Assembly: GCF_001612555.1 (NCBI RefSeq)
Contig: NZ_CP015110.1
Span: forward strand, 2,542,001 to 2,606,000
DNA: 64,000 nucleotides
Direction: 5' to 3'
Source of the DNA: Acinetobacter sp. TGL-Y2
GTDB taxonomy: Bacteria; Pseudomonadota; Gammaproteobacteria; Pseudomonadales; Moraxellaceae
Shown here: piece after piece, positions 10,214-19,561 of the stretch
How the letters are laid out: the number at the start of each line of letters is the position of its first letter
How positions within the stretch are numbered: position 1 is the first letter of the stretch
Notes under the pieces: model-generated
Seen by the model: only the letters and a program-made list of their open reading frames with translations
Databases searched by the model: none
Told to the model about the DNA's origin: nothing
Program-made: the position numbers and the translations under genes

Positions 10214-13200
10214 ATGTGGCTCACCCGAATTAGCGTCAAATATCCTGTTTTCACTATTATGATGATGTTTTGTCTCATGGTATTGGGTCTTGCTTCTTGG
10301 CAGCGTATGGGTGTTGAAGAGTTTCCCGATGTCGACTTCCCTTTTGTGGTGATTTATACCAATTATCCAGGTGCATCTCCTGAGACAGTTGAATCAGAAA
10401 TTACCAAGAAAATGGAAGATCAGATCAATACCATTTCGGGTCTAAAACAAGTCATTTCACAGTCGAGTGAAGGCTTGTCGACTATTATTGCCGAGTTTAA
10501 TTTAGACGTCCCTTCTACCCTTGCAGCCCAAGATGTGCGTGACAAAATCGCACCCGTTACGGCTGAGTTTCGTGACGATATTCAAGATCCGATTGTAGAG
10601 CGCTATGACCCGACTGCCAGTGCGGTGATGTCGGTGGTGTTTGAGTCGAAAAACATGAGCTTACGCGAACTCAGCTCGTATTTAGATCAGCGGATTGTGC
10701 CGCAGTTTAGAACGGTCACTGGGGTCGGAACAGTCAACCTTTTGGGCGACTCTCAGCGCCAGATTCGTATTGAAGCCGATCCTCAAAAATTACAAAGCTT
10801 TGGTCTTGGTATTGATCAAGTCATGAACACCTTAAAGGGTGAAAATATTGAAGTGCCGGGTGGCACACTTAAACAGCCCAATTCAGAATTGGTCGTTGAA
10901 ATTAAATCACGCGTGATTCACCCACAAGCCTTTGGTGACCTGATTGTTGCAACCAAAAATGGTGCTCCGATTTATTTAAAGCAAGTGGCAAAAATTGAGG
11001 ATAGCCAAGCCGAACTGGAATCCAGCGCTTTTTTAAATGGCAAGACTGCGATCGCATTGGATATTCTGCGTAGTTCAGATTCCAATGTTATTGATGTGGT
11101 GGATGCAACGTATAAAACCCTCGATAAAGTTAAGCAGCAACTCCCAGAAGGCACGACACTTAAAGTGGTGGTCGACACGTCTAAAGGGATTCGTGCCAGC
11201 ATTAAAGATGTGGCGCGCACCATTGTTGAGGGCGGTGTCTTAGCGGTACTGATTGTGCTGCTCTTTCTCGGTTCATTCCGTTCGACGGCTATTACAGGAC
11301 TGACGCTTCCTATTGCCTTACTTGGCACATTGACCTTTATTTGGATATTTGGTTTCACCATCAATATGATGACCTTATTGGCACTGTCGCTCAGTATTGG
11401 TCTACTCATTGATGATGCGATTGTGGTGCGAGAAAATATTGTCCGTCATGCAGATATGGGCAAGGACCATGTGACCGCAGCACTCGACGGTACCAAAGAA
11501 ATTGGGTTAGCTGTATTGGCCACCACCTTAACCATTGTGGCAGTGTTTCTGCCTGTTGCGTTTATGGGCGGTATTATTGGGCGCTTCTTCTATCAGTTCG
11601 GAGTAACGGTCAGTACCGCAGTCCTCATTTCAATGTTTGTCAGTTTCACTCTCGATCCGATGCTTTCTGCACATTGGGCAGAGAAGAAAAACCCCAACAA
11701 AAAACCAGGACGGTTAAAACGTTTCTTTAGCGCTATTTCCAATCAGCTTGACCGCTTAACAGTGGTCTATGAAAAGTTGCTGAAATTGGCGCTGCGTTTT
11801 AGAGTGATTACATTGGCAATTGCCATAGCCTCATTGGTCGGTGCGCTCGGACTCTCCAAATTAATTGGGACGGAGTTTGTCCCTGTGCCTGATAAAGGCG
11901 AAATTCGGATCAAGTTTGAAACCCCTGTTGATGCTTCGATTGAATATTCGCAAGCCAAACTCAAGCAAGTGGATCAAATTATTCGTCAGCATCCGCATGT
12001 TCGTGCAACCTATGCCGTGATTAACGGCGTAACCGACCGCGGTAAAAACCATGTGAGTATTCGCGTTAGCGTGACCCCCCGTCAGGAACGAACTCAAACC
12101 CTATCTGAGTTAAACAATGAATTCCGTGAACGTTTAAAAAGCGTGGCAGGAATTACGGTGACCTCTGTGGCTTCTGCGGATGAAACCGTTTCTGGCGGTC
12201 AAAAACCGGTGATGATTTCGATCAAAGGCCCTGACTTAGATGAATTACAGAAAATCTCAGATCGCTTCATGGCTGAAATTGCTAAAGTCGATGGCATTGT
12301 CGATTTAGAAAGTTCACTGAAAGAGCCGAAACCGACCCTTGAAGTTCATGTGAATCGTTTACTTGCCAACGACGTTGGCCTTTCAGTTAACCAAGTAGCA
12401 AATGTCATTCGACCGTTATTGGCAGGTGATGATGTCACCACTTGGAAAGATGAAAAGGGTGAAAATTACGATGTGAATTTGCGCTTGAGTGAAAATAACC
12501 GAAGCTTACCGAGCGATATTCAAAATCTGTATTTAAGTTCACAGAAAATGGATGCCAACAATCAACCCATTTTGATTCCACTGGCCACCATTGCCACATT
12601 TGAAGAAAGTTTAGGTGCTTCTCAAATTAACCGCCGAGATCTGGCACGTGAAGTTTTGGTTGAAGCCAATACTTCTGGTCGTCCCGCGGGTGATATTGGT
12701 AAAGATATTTCAGCACTCCAAGATCAATTTGAAATGCCTACGGGTTATAGCTTTGATACCCAAGGATCCAATGCGGATATGGCCGAATCTGCGGGCTATG
12801 CCATGACTGCGATTACCCTATCCATTGTGTTTATTTATATTGTACTGGGTTCGCAGTTCAACAGCTTCATTCACCCTGCTGCGATTATGGCTTCCCTGCC
12901 ATTGTCACTGATCGGCGTATTCTTGGCGTTGTTCTTATTTAATTCGACCATGAACTTATTTTCCATTATCGGGATTATCATGCTCATGGGACTGGTGACC
13001 AAGAATGCTATCTTGCTCATCGACTTTATTAAGAAAGCCATGGATCGCGGTGAAGAGCGCTATGATGCCATCATTGCTGCAGGCAAAACCCGTCTGCGTC
13101 CAATCTTGATGACCACCAGCGCTATGGTGATGGGAATGGTGCCTTTAGCACTAGGATTAGGGGAAGGCGGTGAACAAAGTGCACCCATGGCCCATGCCGT

Positions 13201-13318
13201 GATTGGGGGGGTGATTACCTCGACCCTGCTGACCTTGGTGGTGGTTCCTGTGATCTTTACCTACTTAGATGACTTTAAGAATTTTATGCTGCGTCAAACA
13301 CGAAAATTCATGTCATAA
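10214..13318 (+). CDS. RND efflux pump, inner-membrane permease
   Basis: A 1,034-residue HAE1/AcrB-type proton antiporter, full length for the family. The N-terminus has the usual first helix followed by [14 protein letters not shown] and a large periplasmic porter domain. The TM4 motif [18 protein letters not shown] (near 11,410) carries the paired Asp residues of the proton relay. A second copy of the fold begins around 11,800 and ends with [12 protein letters not shown] near 13,000. Porter sequences resemble pumps of the MexF/VexF-like branch more than AdeB, but I cannot assign a substrate. It is followed by a terminator at 13,332. Confidence 0.93.
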   Translation: MWLTRISVKYPVFTIMMMFCLMVLGLASWQRMGVEEFPDVDFPFVVIYTNYPGASPETVESEITKKMEDQINTISGLKQVISQSSEGLSTIIAEFNLDVPSTLAAQDVRDKIAPVTAEFRDDIQDPIVERYDPTASAVMSVVFESKNMSLRELSSYLDQRIVPQFRTVTGVGTVNLLGDSQRQIRIEADPQKLQSFGLGIDQVMNTLKGENIEVPGGTLKQPNSELVVEIKSRVIHPQAFGDLIVATKNGAPIYLKQVAKIEDSQAELESSAFLNGKTAIALDILRSSDSNVIDVVDATYKTLDKVKQQLPEGTTLKVVVDTSKGIRASIKDVARTIVEGGVLAVLIVLLFLGSFRSTAITGLTLPIALLGTLTFIWIFGFTINMMTLLALSLSIGLLIDDAIVVRENIVRHADMGKDHVTAALDGTKEIGLAVLATTLTIVAVFLPVAFMGGIIGRFFYQFGVTVSTAVLISMFVSFTLDPMLSAHWAEKKNPNKKPGRLKRFFSAISNQLDRLTVVYEKLLKLALRFRVITLAIAIASLVGALGLSKLIGTEFVPVPDKGEIRIKFETPVDASIEYSQAKLKQVDQIIRQHPHVRATYAVINGVTDRGKNHVSIRVSVTPRQERTQTLSELNNEFRERLKSVAGITVTSVASADETVSGGQKPVMISIKGPDLDELQKISDRFMAEIAKVDGIVDLESSLKEPKPTLEVHVNRLLANDVGLSVNQVANVIRPLLAGDDVTTWKDEKGENYDVNLRLSENNRSLPSDIQNLYLSSQKMDANNQPILIPLATIATFEESLGASQINRRDLAREVLVEANTSGRPAGDIGKDISALQDQFEMPTGYSFDTQGSNADMAESAGYAMTAITLSIVFIYIVLGSQFNSFIHPAAIMASLPLSLIGVFLALFLFNSTMNLFSIIGIIMLMGLVTKNAILLIDFIKKAMDRGEERYDAIIAAGKTRLRPILMTTSAMVMGMVPLALGLGEGGEQSAPMAHAVIGGVITSTLLTLVVVPVIFTYLDDFKNFMLRQTRKFMS

Positions 13319-13331
13319 TATTGGCGCTTAT

Positions 13332-13370
13332 AATGAGGTGACATTTTAAATGTGCACCTCATTTTTTATC
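13332..13370 (+). terminator. Intrinsic terminator after the RND operon
   Basis: AATGAGGTG pairs with CACCTCATT across a 14-nt loop and is followed by a T tract. It lies 13 bp after the pump stop codon and directly before the proS promoter. Confidence 0.8.
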
Positions 13371-13371
13371 G

Positions 13372-13377
13372 TATAAT
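13372..13377 (+). promoter_or_regulatory. Likely -10 element of proS
   Basis: Perfect TATAAT 35 bp before the proS ATG, just behind the T tract of the upstream terminator. No good -35 box is seen at 16-18 bp, so the call rests on the -10 and its position. Confidence 0.5.
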
Positions 13378-13412
13378 CTTATGCTTTAACACTTATTATT
13401 AGGACAGTTTCC

Positions 13413-15140
13413 ATGCGCGCGAGTCGCTTTTTATTTGCAACGTTAAGAGAAACCCCAAACGATGCTGAAGTTATTTCTCATCAGCTGATGTTAAGAGCGG
13501 GTATGATTCGTAAATTGGCTTCAGGACTTTATTCTTGGCTGCCAATGGGCGTTCGTGTGCTAAATAAAGTGGAAGCGATTGTACGCGAAGAAATGGACCG
13601 TGCAGGTTCACTTCAAGTGTTGATGCCGGTCACTCAGCCTGCATCTTTATGGCAAGAATCAGGTCGTTACGTTCAATACGGTCCTGAGCTGCTACGCTTT
13701 AAAGACCGTCATAACAACGACTTTGTGCTTGGACCTACGCATGAAGAAGTGATTACTGATCTTGCACGTAACGAATTAAAAAGCTACAAGCAATTGCCTG
13801 CAAACTTCTATCAAGTGCAAACCAAATTCCGTGACGAAATTCGTCCACGTTTTGGTGTCATGCGTTCTCGTGAATTCATCATGAAAGACGCGTATTCGTT
13901 CCATGCAGATCAAGAATCTCTGCAAGAAACTTATGATGTGATGTATGACGCTTACTGCCGCATCTTTACCCGTTTAGGTTTGGATTTCCGTCCAGTGCAA
14001 GCAGATACCGGTTCGATTGGGGGTTCAGGTTCTCACGAATTCCATGTGCTCGCATCTAGCGGTGAAGACGATATCGCGTTCTCAACAGAATCTGATTTTG
14101 CTGCCAACGTCGAAATGGCTGAAGCAGTGCTTGTGGGCGAACGCGCTGCTCCGACTCAAGCACTGACTTTAGTCTATACGCCAAATCAAAAAACGATTGC
14201 AGATGTCTCACAGTTTTTAAACACCGAAGCGAGAGATTCTGTTAAGGCTTTGTTGGTTCAAGGTGTAGCAACTGAAGAAGGTCAAGCGGCACCTGTGGTG
14301 GCACTGTTCCTTCGTGGCGACCATGAGCTCAATGAAATTAAAGCTGAAAAACATCCTTTAATTGCCTCTCCTCTGACCTTTGCCACTGAAGAACAAATTT
14401 CAGCACTGGGCTTAACAGTGGGTTTCATTGGTCCTCAAGGACTGGTTAAAAAAGGCTTGAGCGTGATTGTTGACCGTGCAGCATCTGTGTTATCTGACTT
14501 TGTGGCAGGCGCAAACGAAGCAGATAAACATGCGACTGGTGTGAACTGGGAACGTGATGCGAAGTACACTGAAGTTTATGACTTACGTAATGTGGTTGAA
14601 GGCGATCCATCTCCAGATGGTCATGGGACGATCTTGATCAAACGCGGGATTGAAGTCGGTCATATTTTCCAATTGGGTCAAAAATATTCTGAAGCTTTGG
14701 GCTGTAAAGTATTGGGTCCAGACGGTAAACCATTTACCGTGACCATGGGCTGTTACGGTATTGGTGTAACGCGTGTGGTGGCCTCTGCGATTGAGCAAAA
14801 CTTTGATGACAAGGGAATTATCTGGCCTGCAGCCATTGCGCCATTTGATGTTGCGATTGTTCCCATGAATGCACACAAATCACCACGTACTTTAGAAGCA
14901 GCTGAAGCCTTATATGCAGAACTGCAAGCTGCTGGTTATGATGTGATTTTAGATGACCGTAATGAACGTCCAGGTGTCAAATTCTCGGATTTAGAAATTA
15001 CCGGTATTCCACATCGCATCGTGATTGGTGAAAAAGGTTTGGATGCAGGTACCTTTGAATACAAAGGTCGCCGTGATGCTGAATCTGTCAATATCAGCAA
15101 AGAAGAGGTTTTGGCTAAATTGGCTAAAATTGCCAAGTAA
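13413..15140 (+). CDS. proS: Prolyl-tRNA synthetase
   Basis: Class II aminoacyl-tRNA synthetase of 575 residues that charges tRNA-Pro, of the bacterial type with an editing insertion. Motif 1 region ([20 protein letters not shown]), motif 2 ([21 protein letters not shown]) and motif 3 region ([17 protein letters not shown]) are visible in order. The INS editing domain between motifs 2 and 3 spans about residues 220-400, and a C-terminal anticodon-binding domain follows. AGGACAG gives a ribosome-binding site. It stands alone between two terminators, and its convergent neighbour begins at 15,218. Confidence 0.97.
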   Translation: MRASRFLFATLRETPNDAEVISHQLMLRAGMIRKLASGLYSWLPMGVRVLNKVEAIVREEMDRAGSLQVLMPVTQPASLWQESGRYVQYGPELLRFKDRHNNDFVLGPTHEEVITDLARNELKSYKQLPANFYQVQTKFRDEIRPRFGVMRSREFIMKDAYSFHADQESLQETYDVMYDAYCRIFTRLGLDFRPVQADTGSIGGSGSHEFHVLASSGEDDIAFSTESDFAANVEMAEAVLVGERAAPTQALTLVYTPNQKTIADVSQFLNTEARDSVKALLVQGVATEEGQAAPVVALFLRGDHELNEIKAEKHPLIASPLTFATEEQISALGLTVGFIGPQGLVKKGLSVIVDRAASVLSDFVAGANEADKHATGVNWERDAKYTEVYDLRNVVEGDPSPDGHGTILIKRGIEVGHIFQLGQKYSEALGCKVLGPDGKPFTVTMGCYGIGVTRVVASAIEQNFDDKGIIWPAAIAPFDVAIVPMNAHKSPRTLEAAEALYAELQAAGYDVILDDRNERPGVKFSDLEITGIPHRIVIGEKGLDAGTFEYKGRRDAESVNISKEEVLAKLAKIAK

Positions 15141-15172
15141 TTCTTACGGCGTCTTCATTATCAGCTTCCTTT

Positions 15173-15201
15173 AAAAAATCCCGCCAAGTGCGGGATTTTT
15201 T
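15173..15201. terminator. Bidirectional terminator between proS and the exported-protein cluster
   Basis: ATCCCGC and GCGGGAT form a 7-bp stem with a CAAGT loop, flanked by A and T runs on the two sides. It can serve proS on the plus strand and the convergent cluster on the minus strand. Confidence 0.88.
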
Positions 15202-15217
15202 AGCCTGTATTTAAATT

Positions 15218-16180
15218 TCACAAGCCTCGAATATTGACTTTCAAATCTTTCACGGACGTACCAATTGCCCCAAAACTTCCCATAGAGCCATTGCTTAGAC
15301 CATTAAAGGTATTGGCTGCATTTGCGCCCTCACGACCCAGCATCACATTATTTAGCGCGACATTCATTTTACTCGAACTGCCTGTATGACCAAACACAGC
15401 ACCAGTCGGCTCAACACCCGCATAGAACCCATTCAGCGCAAAGCCATTGGCTGCATCTGTCGCTTTCATTTGAAAATCAAATTTGGCAGCAGTATCACCT
15501 GAGATAATCGAGATTGGGCAACCTGAACCTGTTCCACAAATTGCTTGAATTGCACCACTAAACTGGATCATTTGCCCTTGTGGCACATGACCCAATTGCA
15601 CGTTCATTTGTGGACGGTTAGTGTTGCTAAAAGTGATTTCAAAATTATTTGATGCACTTCCTACTTCAAAAATTTTACTCACACCTGTATTTAATGCACC
15701 AGCGATAGTAAAAATAGATTTAGATGCATTTGCTGTTGAAACCGAGTTGGTACTGGCCAAATAAACTGCAAATGGGCTGACTTTAAGGGCAGAGATTTGA
15801 TTGCCAAAACTTAAGCCTACATTGGCAAACGCTTGACCATTGCCAGCATCCGTATCCATCACTATATTCAAAGTCGGTGAAGCATCTGCACCGACAAAAC
15901 TCACATTAATCGGGCTGTTTACAGCACCAGCAACCACTAAAGCCGCAGGGCTTTTATAGTCTTTATTCATTATCGGCGCTGTAATCCCATCTTTGTCAAT
16001 CAGCGAGATTTGTTCAACATCAATTTTATTGAAACCCACACCAATATGAATGCCGTCTTGACCCGTGGTCGTCGCTAAGCTCTGATCATCAAGCGGCTGC
16101 ATCGCCAAAGCCAAACTTGTTGGGCACAATGCCAACAAAAGCATGAGCGCTTTATTTTTTTCATTTATATTTTTATACAT
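15218..16180 (-). CDS. Exported protein with LxDxxLxxxxGQDG motif (cluster member 1)
   Basis: Unknown function, 320 residues. A signal peptide ends near ALAMQ, followed by PLDDQSLATTTGQDGIHIGV, the N-terminal motif shared with the other three genes of this block. The mature protein is rich in Gly, Ala, Asn and Ser with alternating hydrophobic residues, as in beta-rich surface or secreted proteins. It has one close cysteine pair (CGTGSGC, near 15,518-15,537), probably a disulfide hairpin. The motif recalls the family NCBI calls DUF6160 / putative pilus-system Fil proteins of Acinetobacter; I could not verify this. It starts 182 bp behind the next gene upstream and may have its own promoter. 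Confidence 0.72.
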   Translation of the reverse strand: MYKNINEKNKALMLLLALCPTSLALAMQPLDDQSLATTTGQDGIHIGVGFNKIDVEQISLIDKDGITAPIMNKDYKSPAALVVAGAVNSPINVSFVGADASPTLNIVMDTDAGNGQAFANVGLSFGNQISALKVSPFAVYLASTNSVSTANASKSIFTIAGALNTGVSKIFEVGSASNNFEITFSNTNRPQMNVQLGHVPQGQMIQFSGAIQAICGTGSGCPISIISGDTAAKFDFQMKATDAANGFALNGFYAGVEPTGAVFGHTGSSSKMNVALNNVMLGREGANAANTFNGLSNGSMGSFGAIGTSVKDLKVNIRGL

Positions 16181-16231
16181 TGTGCATAATCCTTATGACA
16201 ATATGGCTGAAAACTATCAAAGTATTATCTC

Positions 16232-16243
16232 GATCACACTATA
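16232..16243. promoter_or_regulatory. Shared motif GATCACACTATA upstream of cluster member 1
   Basis: GATCACACT followed by TATA lies 52 bp before the ATG of the gene at 16180. The same nine bases plus a TATA-like stretch occur upstream of the first gene of the cluster (21177-21190). It may be a promoter or operator half-site shared by the two transcription units; on the minus strand it reads AGTGTGATC, which resembles a CRP/Vfr half-site. Confidence 0.3.
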
Positions 16244-16362
16244 AACAATAACACCAAAACAGGTTGTGATTTTGTGTAAAATTTAATCAAAAATTTTGTA
16301 TACAATTCAAAGCATACAGTTCAAAGCTCGCAAAATCAGTCTCTAAAAGCAGGCTCTAAAAA

Positions 16363-18843
16363 CTAGTTACGAGGAATAATGCTAAGTTCACTTGATAGAC
16401 GTCCACCAGTAATGGCAAGCTCACCTAAGCGCTTTCCAGGTCCTGCGTTGGGTGGATAAAAGTTAATATCTCGCGCTCTAAAGACACCTGTGGTGGTTTT
16501 TTGTGGATTCAAAAATAAACTGGTATTGAATCCGACTTTACCTTGACCTGAAGTTTGATCTTTTGCGACCACAATGGCGTTATTAAAACCTACTTTACCC
16601 GTAATACGGTCTAAACCTAGGGTTGAACCATTTTGCGGATCACTAATTTGAATGGTGTTGCCATCACCTTTTAGCTCTAAATCACCCACGACGGTCAAGC
16701 GACTACCCTCATCAATTGAGTTTGTTGGAAGTAAGGAGAAATCAATATCCCCACCTACCCTAAGCTTCAAGCCAAAAAGTACATCATCTGCCAGTGCAAA
16801 GTTATTCAAGGGTGCTGAATTTTGTGTAGAACAACCTGCTGCAGCAGCGTTCATTTTGCAGGTTTTATACATGGTGCCTGGTAAGTAACCCGCAGCAACT
16901 TCTGTAGACATCACAATGAGCATATCGCGTAAGCTCACGTTCAAACTGCCATTTTCCACACCCAAATTACCTGTACCTTTGAGTAGCATGTCAATATTGC
17001 GTAGGCCCATATAGTAGTCAGTTGGAGTTGTATTGCCCCCCGTTCCTACTTTTCCGCCGTCAATGACCATAATCGAGGTAGTCTTGTTCCCTGCAGCAAC
17101 GCCATTCACCTTATCTATACCTTCGGTACTCATGGCCAAAGAAAACCCTAAACGTGCTGTTTCACCTGAGGTTGCAATCATGTTTTTAATCACATTTGAA
17201 CCTGCAAGCGTATAGTAAAAGGCTTGATCCGCTTTCACCTTGGTGCCATACATCGCAAGGTTCGCATTCAGGTTGTAAAATGGCAGTGCTAGCCCCCACT
17301 GATTATCAAGCCCGCTTTGGCTAAACAAGTTGATACTATTGGCGATGCCTGCACTTGTAGTAAAACGCCCACGTCTAGAAATTGACTGGAACTCTGCTCC
17401 GCGAATGGCTGCAATCAAGCTGTAAGGGTTTTCACCCGTAGTGAGATTATGGATATTCTGGATGTAATCTGACGCAGAGGTAAGGAACAAACCATTACCA
17501 AAACGGCTACTTTGGAATACGCTATTCACAGGTAGGCTGAGTGTCTTGGTGTCAGCTAAGTTTAAATATACATTACCGCTGTCAAAAGATGCTCTAGTAC
17601 TGGGCATTAAGCCCGTTAGATTGCCAAATTCAAACCCATAAGCATTCAGACCAGCCCCACCAATTTCTAAAGTGGTGGCTTGTCCACCGCCTGCGAGCAT
17701 GGCGTCATTGTCTTTGGTGAACTCTGTTTTCATCCTAAATGCCAGACCAGAGTCGCCCATCACACTACTATTGGAGCTTACACCTGCTGCACTATTGGCA
17801 TTTCCTAAAACACTTTCCTGGCCTTTCAAGCCGCGAAATTGTAAAGATGAATTGACCATACGTCCACTTGCACCCACGCGGATTAAGCCTTTAGCACCTT
17901 CTGGACTATTCGTAGTGGCATTAATCGCATAAGGATTACTGGCTGAGACATTTTTATTTAGCATGATTTCAAGGTTCAAACCTGATGTTGTAGTTTGACC
18001 TTCAGCGCCTGATTTGGTATTGCCATAGGTTCCTGTATTGACGAATCCAGTATTTTTTGACGCAGAATCATCCACACGGTTCAAATCTACATAACCCAAA
18101 CTGTCACTTGGACTACTACTCAACGTTGCTACATTGTCTGCATTGCCTGTGCGTGTGTTGGTCTGCAACCTTAAACCTTCAACAGCATCTACAAATAGCG
18201 CGCCACGCCCCACAAAATTGAAGTTAAAGTTTTTCAAAACCAATTGATTGATTTCATTTTTAACATCAGTTTGACCCAAGTAAATGTTGGCATTTTTAAT
18301 GCCCATCGCCATTTCACTCAAGTTCTCTTTGCTAAACAGCCCATTGATCGTTTTTAAACTTAAATCAATATTTGAGCTGGTTTGAATCGCAAAATTCCCA
18401 ATAGCTGGGCCACACGCACTCGATGCTTCGTTATTACAAATACGAAAGGAATCTGCAGTAATTAAAGCAGGCGATGCACTGATGAGAAGATCAAGCCCAG
18501 CATTATTGGCCTGACTTCCAGTATTGATACTGATATCCGCGCCTAAGGGCAAAACTGATGCATTACTTTGGCGAATTTTGACCTGATCTACTGTAGCTTT
18601 CAGCGTTGAATTCGTTGCGCCTGCGGTACCTCGTCCTGCTTCATCTGCCCAGTACAATTGATCAATATTTGCCTCAGCAAGACTGGTCGATATTTGTACG
18701 CCATCCTGACCATTGATCGAACGTAAGTCTTCATCAGCTATGACTTGCAGTGCATACACATGTCCACTCGCCATAAAAACACTCAAAGCCAATGTGTTCA
18801 GCATAAGTGTTTTGTTGTGACTGTTTTTTTTATTTTTCATCAC
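16363..18843 (-). CDS. Large exported protein with GQDG motif (cluster member 2)
   Basis: Unknown function, 826 residues. A signal peptide ends at about GHVYA, then LQVIADEDLRSINGQDGVQI gives the shared motif. The rest is low-charge, Gly/Asn/Ser-rich and beta-prone, with two close cysteine pairs (CNNEASSAC near residue 140 and CKMNAAAAGC near residue 667). It could be a long surface-exposed or secreted structural protein. No enzymatic motif, autotransporter barrel or repeat of fixed length is obvious. It starts 23 bp after the 228-residue gene upstream, so it is probably in the same operon. Confidence 0.72.
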   Translation of the reverse strand: MMKNKKNSHNKTLMLNTLALSVFMASGHVYALQVIADEDLRSINGQDGVQISTSLAEANIDQLYWADEAGRGTAGATNSTLKATVDQVKIRQSNASVLPLGADISINTGSQANNAGLDLLISASPALITADSFRICNNEASSACGPAIGNFAIQTSSNIDLSLKTINGLFSKENLSEMAMGIKNANIYLGQTDVKNEINQLVLKNFNFNFVGRGALFVDAVEGLRLQTNTRTGNADNVATLSSSPSDSLGYVDLNRVDDSASKNTGFVNTGTYGNTKSGAEGQTTTSGLNLEIMLNKNVSASNPYAINATTNSPEGAKGLIRVGASGRMVNSSLQFRGLKGQESVLGNANSAAGVSSNSSVMGDSGLAFRMKTEFTKDNDAMLAGGGQATTLEIGGAGLNAYGFEFGNLTGLMPSTRASFDSGNVYLNLADTKTLSLPVNSVFQSSRFGNGLFLTSASDYIQNIHNLTTGENPYSLIAAIRGAEFQSISRRGRFTTSAGIANSINLFSQSGLDNQWGLALPFYNLNANLAMYGTKVKADQAFYYTLAGSNVIKNMIATSGETARLGFSLAMSTEGIDKVNGVAAGNKTTSIMVIDGGKVGTGGNTTPTDYYMGLRNIDMLLKGTGNLGVENGSLNVSLRDMLIVMSTEVAAGYLPGTMYKTCKMNAAAAGCSTQNSAPLNNFALADDVLFGLKLRVGGDIDFSLLPTNSIDEGSRLTVVGDLELKGDGNTIQISDPQNGSTLGLDRITGKVGFNNAIVVAKDQTSGQGKVGFNTSLFLNPQKTTTGVFRARDINFYPPNAGPGKRLGELAITGGRLSSELSIIPRN

Positions 18844-18866
18844 GCCTCCTTGTAAATCAGACTCAA

Positions 18867-19553
18867 TTAGCAGCGCGGATGCGTAGCATCACACCCAAAG
18901 ACCATGACCTTACCTTGTAAGGCAAGGTTTCCATTCATTTGTACGCCCATAAAGCCTGTTTCACGACCATGATCATAAACTGAGCCTGGCGCATTGGTAG
19001 CATCGTATTTTTTAACTTGCAAATAACCATAATCTGCTGCCACCGAACTGCCCACTTCTGTACCTGCACTGCTGCTAAATTTGTCTTGACCAAAGGCAAG
19101 TGCATCGAAACCAAAATTACGAATCTGAATGGCTTTGGTGGCATCAAAACTCAGTTGCATGGCCGCTTTAATTTTTTCTGCCCCACCTTTGGCTTTATAG
19201 CTTAAGTCCACACCATCTAAACCAATTTTTTCAATATTGATGGTGCCTTGAATGCCTTTAAATACCAGCCAAAGTTTATTGCCATCGGAACTGCTTGCTT
19301 GTCCATTCTTTATATATCGATTATTGACAGACACTGCCAATCGGCAGTATTCAACGTCTTTGCACAAGACATCATCCAGAACATATTTGCCTTTGGTTTC
19401 ATCATATTTTTGGTTGAGTGACAATTTCAGCGACAAATCAGCGCCTGACTGCCCTTGAACCATTTTCAAGTCTTCATCACTTAATGCATCCATGGCATAC
19501 GCAGGGCTAAGCAGAGTACTTGCAAGAAGAAGGAATAGTGCCTTTTTCATCAT
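18867..19553 (-). CDS. Exported protein with GQSG motif (cluster member 3)
   Basis: Unknown function, 228 residues. It has a classical signal peptide (KKALFLLLASTLLSPAYA), then MDALSDEDLKMVQGQSGADL, a variant of the motif shared by the block. Mature cysteines again come in close pairs (CKDVEYC near residue 60, CDATHPRC at the very C-terminus). It starts 8 bp after the stop of the gene upstream and ends 23 bp before the next, so it is translationally close to both. It is the smallest of the four and could be a minor subunit or accessory part if they form a complex; that is inference. Confidence 0.7.
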   Translation of the reverse strand: MMKKALFLLLASTLLSPAYAMDALSDEDLKMVQGQSGADLSLKLSLNQKYDETKGKYVLDDVLCKDVEYCRLAVSVNNRYIKNGQASSSDGNKLWLVFKGIQGTINIEKIGLDGVDLSYKAKGGAEKIKAAMQLSFDATKAIQIRNFGFDALAFGQDKFSSSAGTEVGSSVAADYGYLQVKKYDATNAPGSVYDHGRETGFMGVQMNGNLALQGKVMVFGCDATHPRC

Positions 19554-19561
19554 ATTGCTCC

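Noticed and set aside
10972..11409. 145-codon reading frame antisense to the RND pump
   Set aside because: It mirrors the coding frame of a clearly conserved pump.
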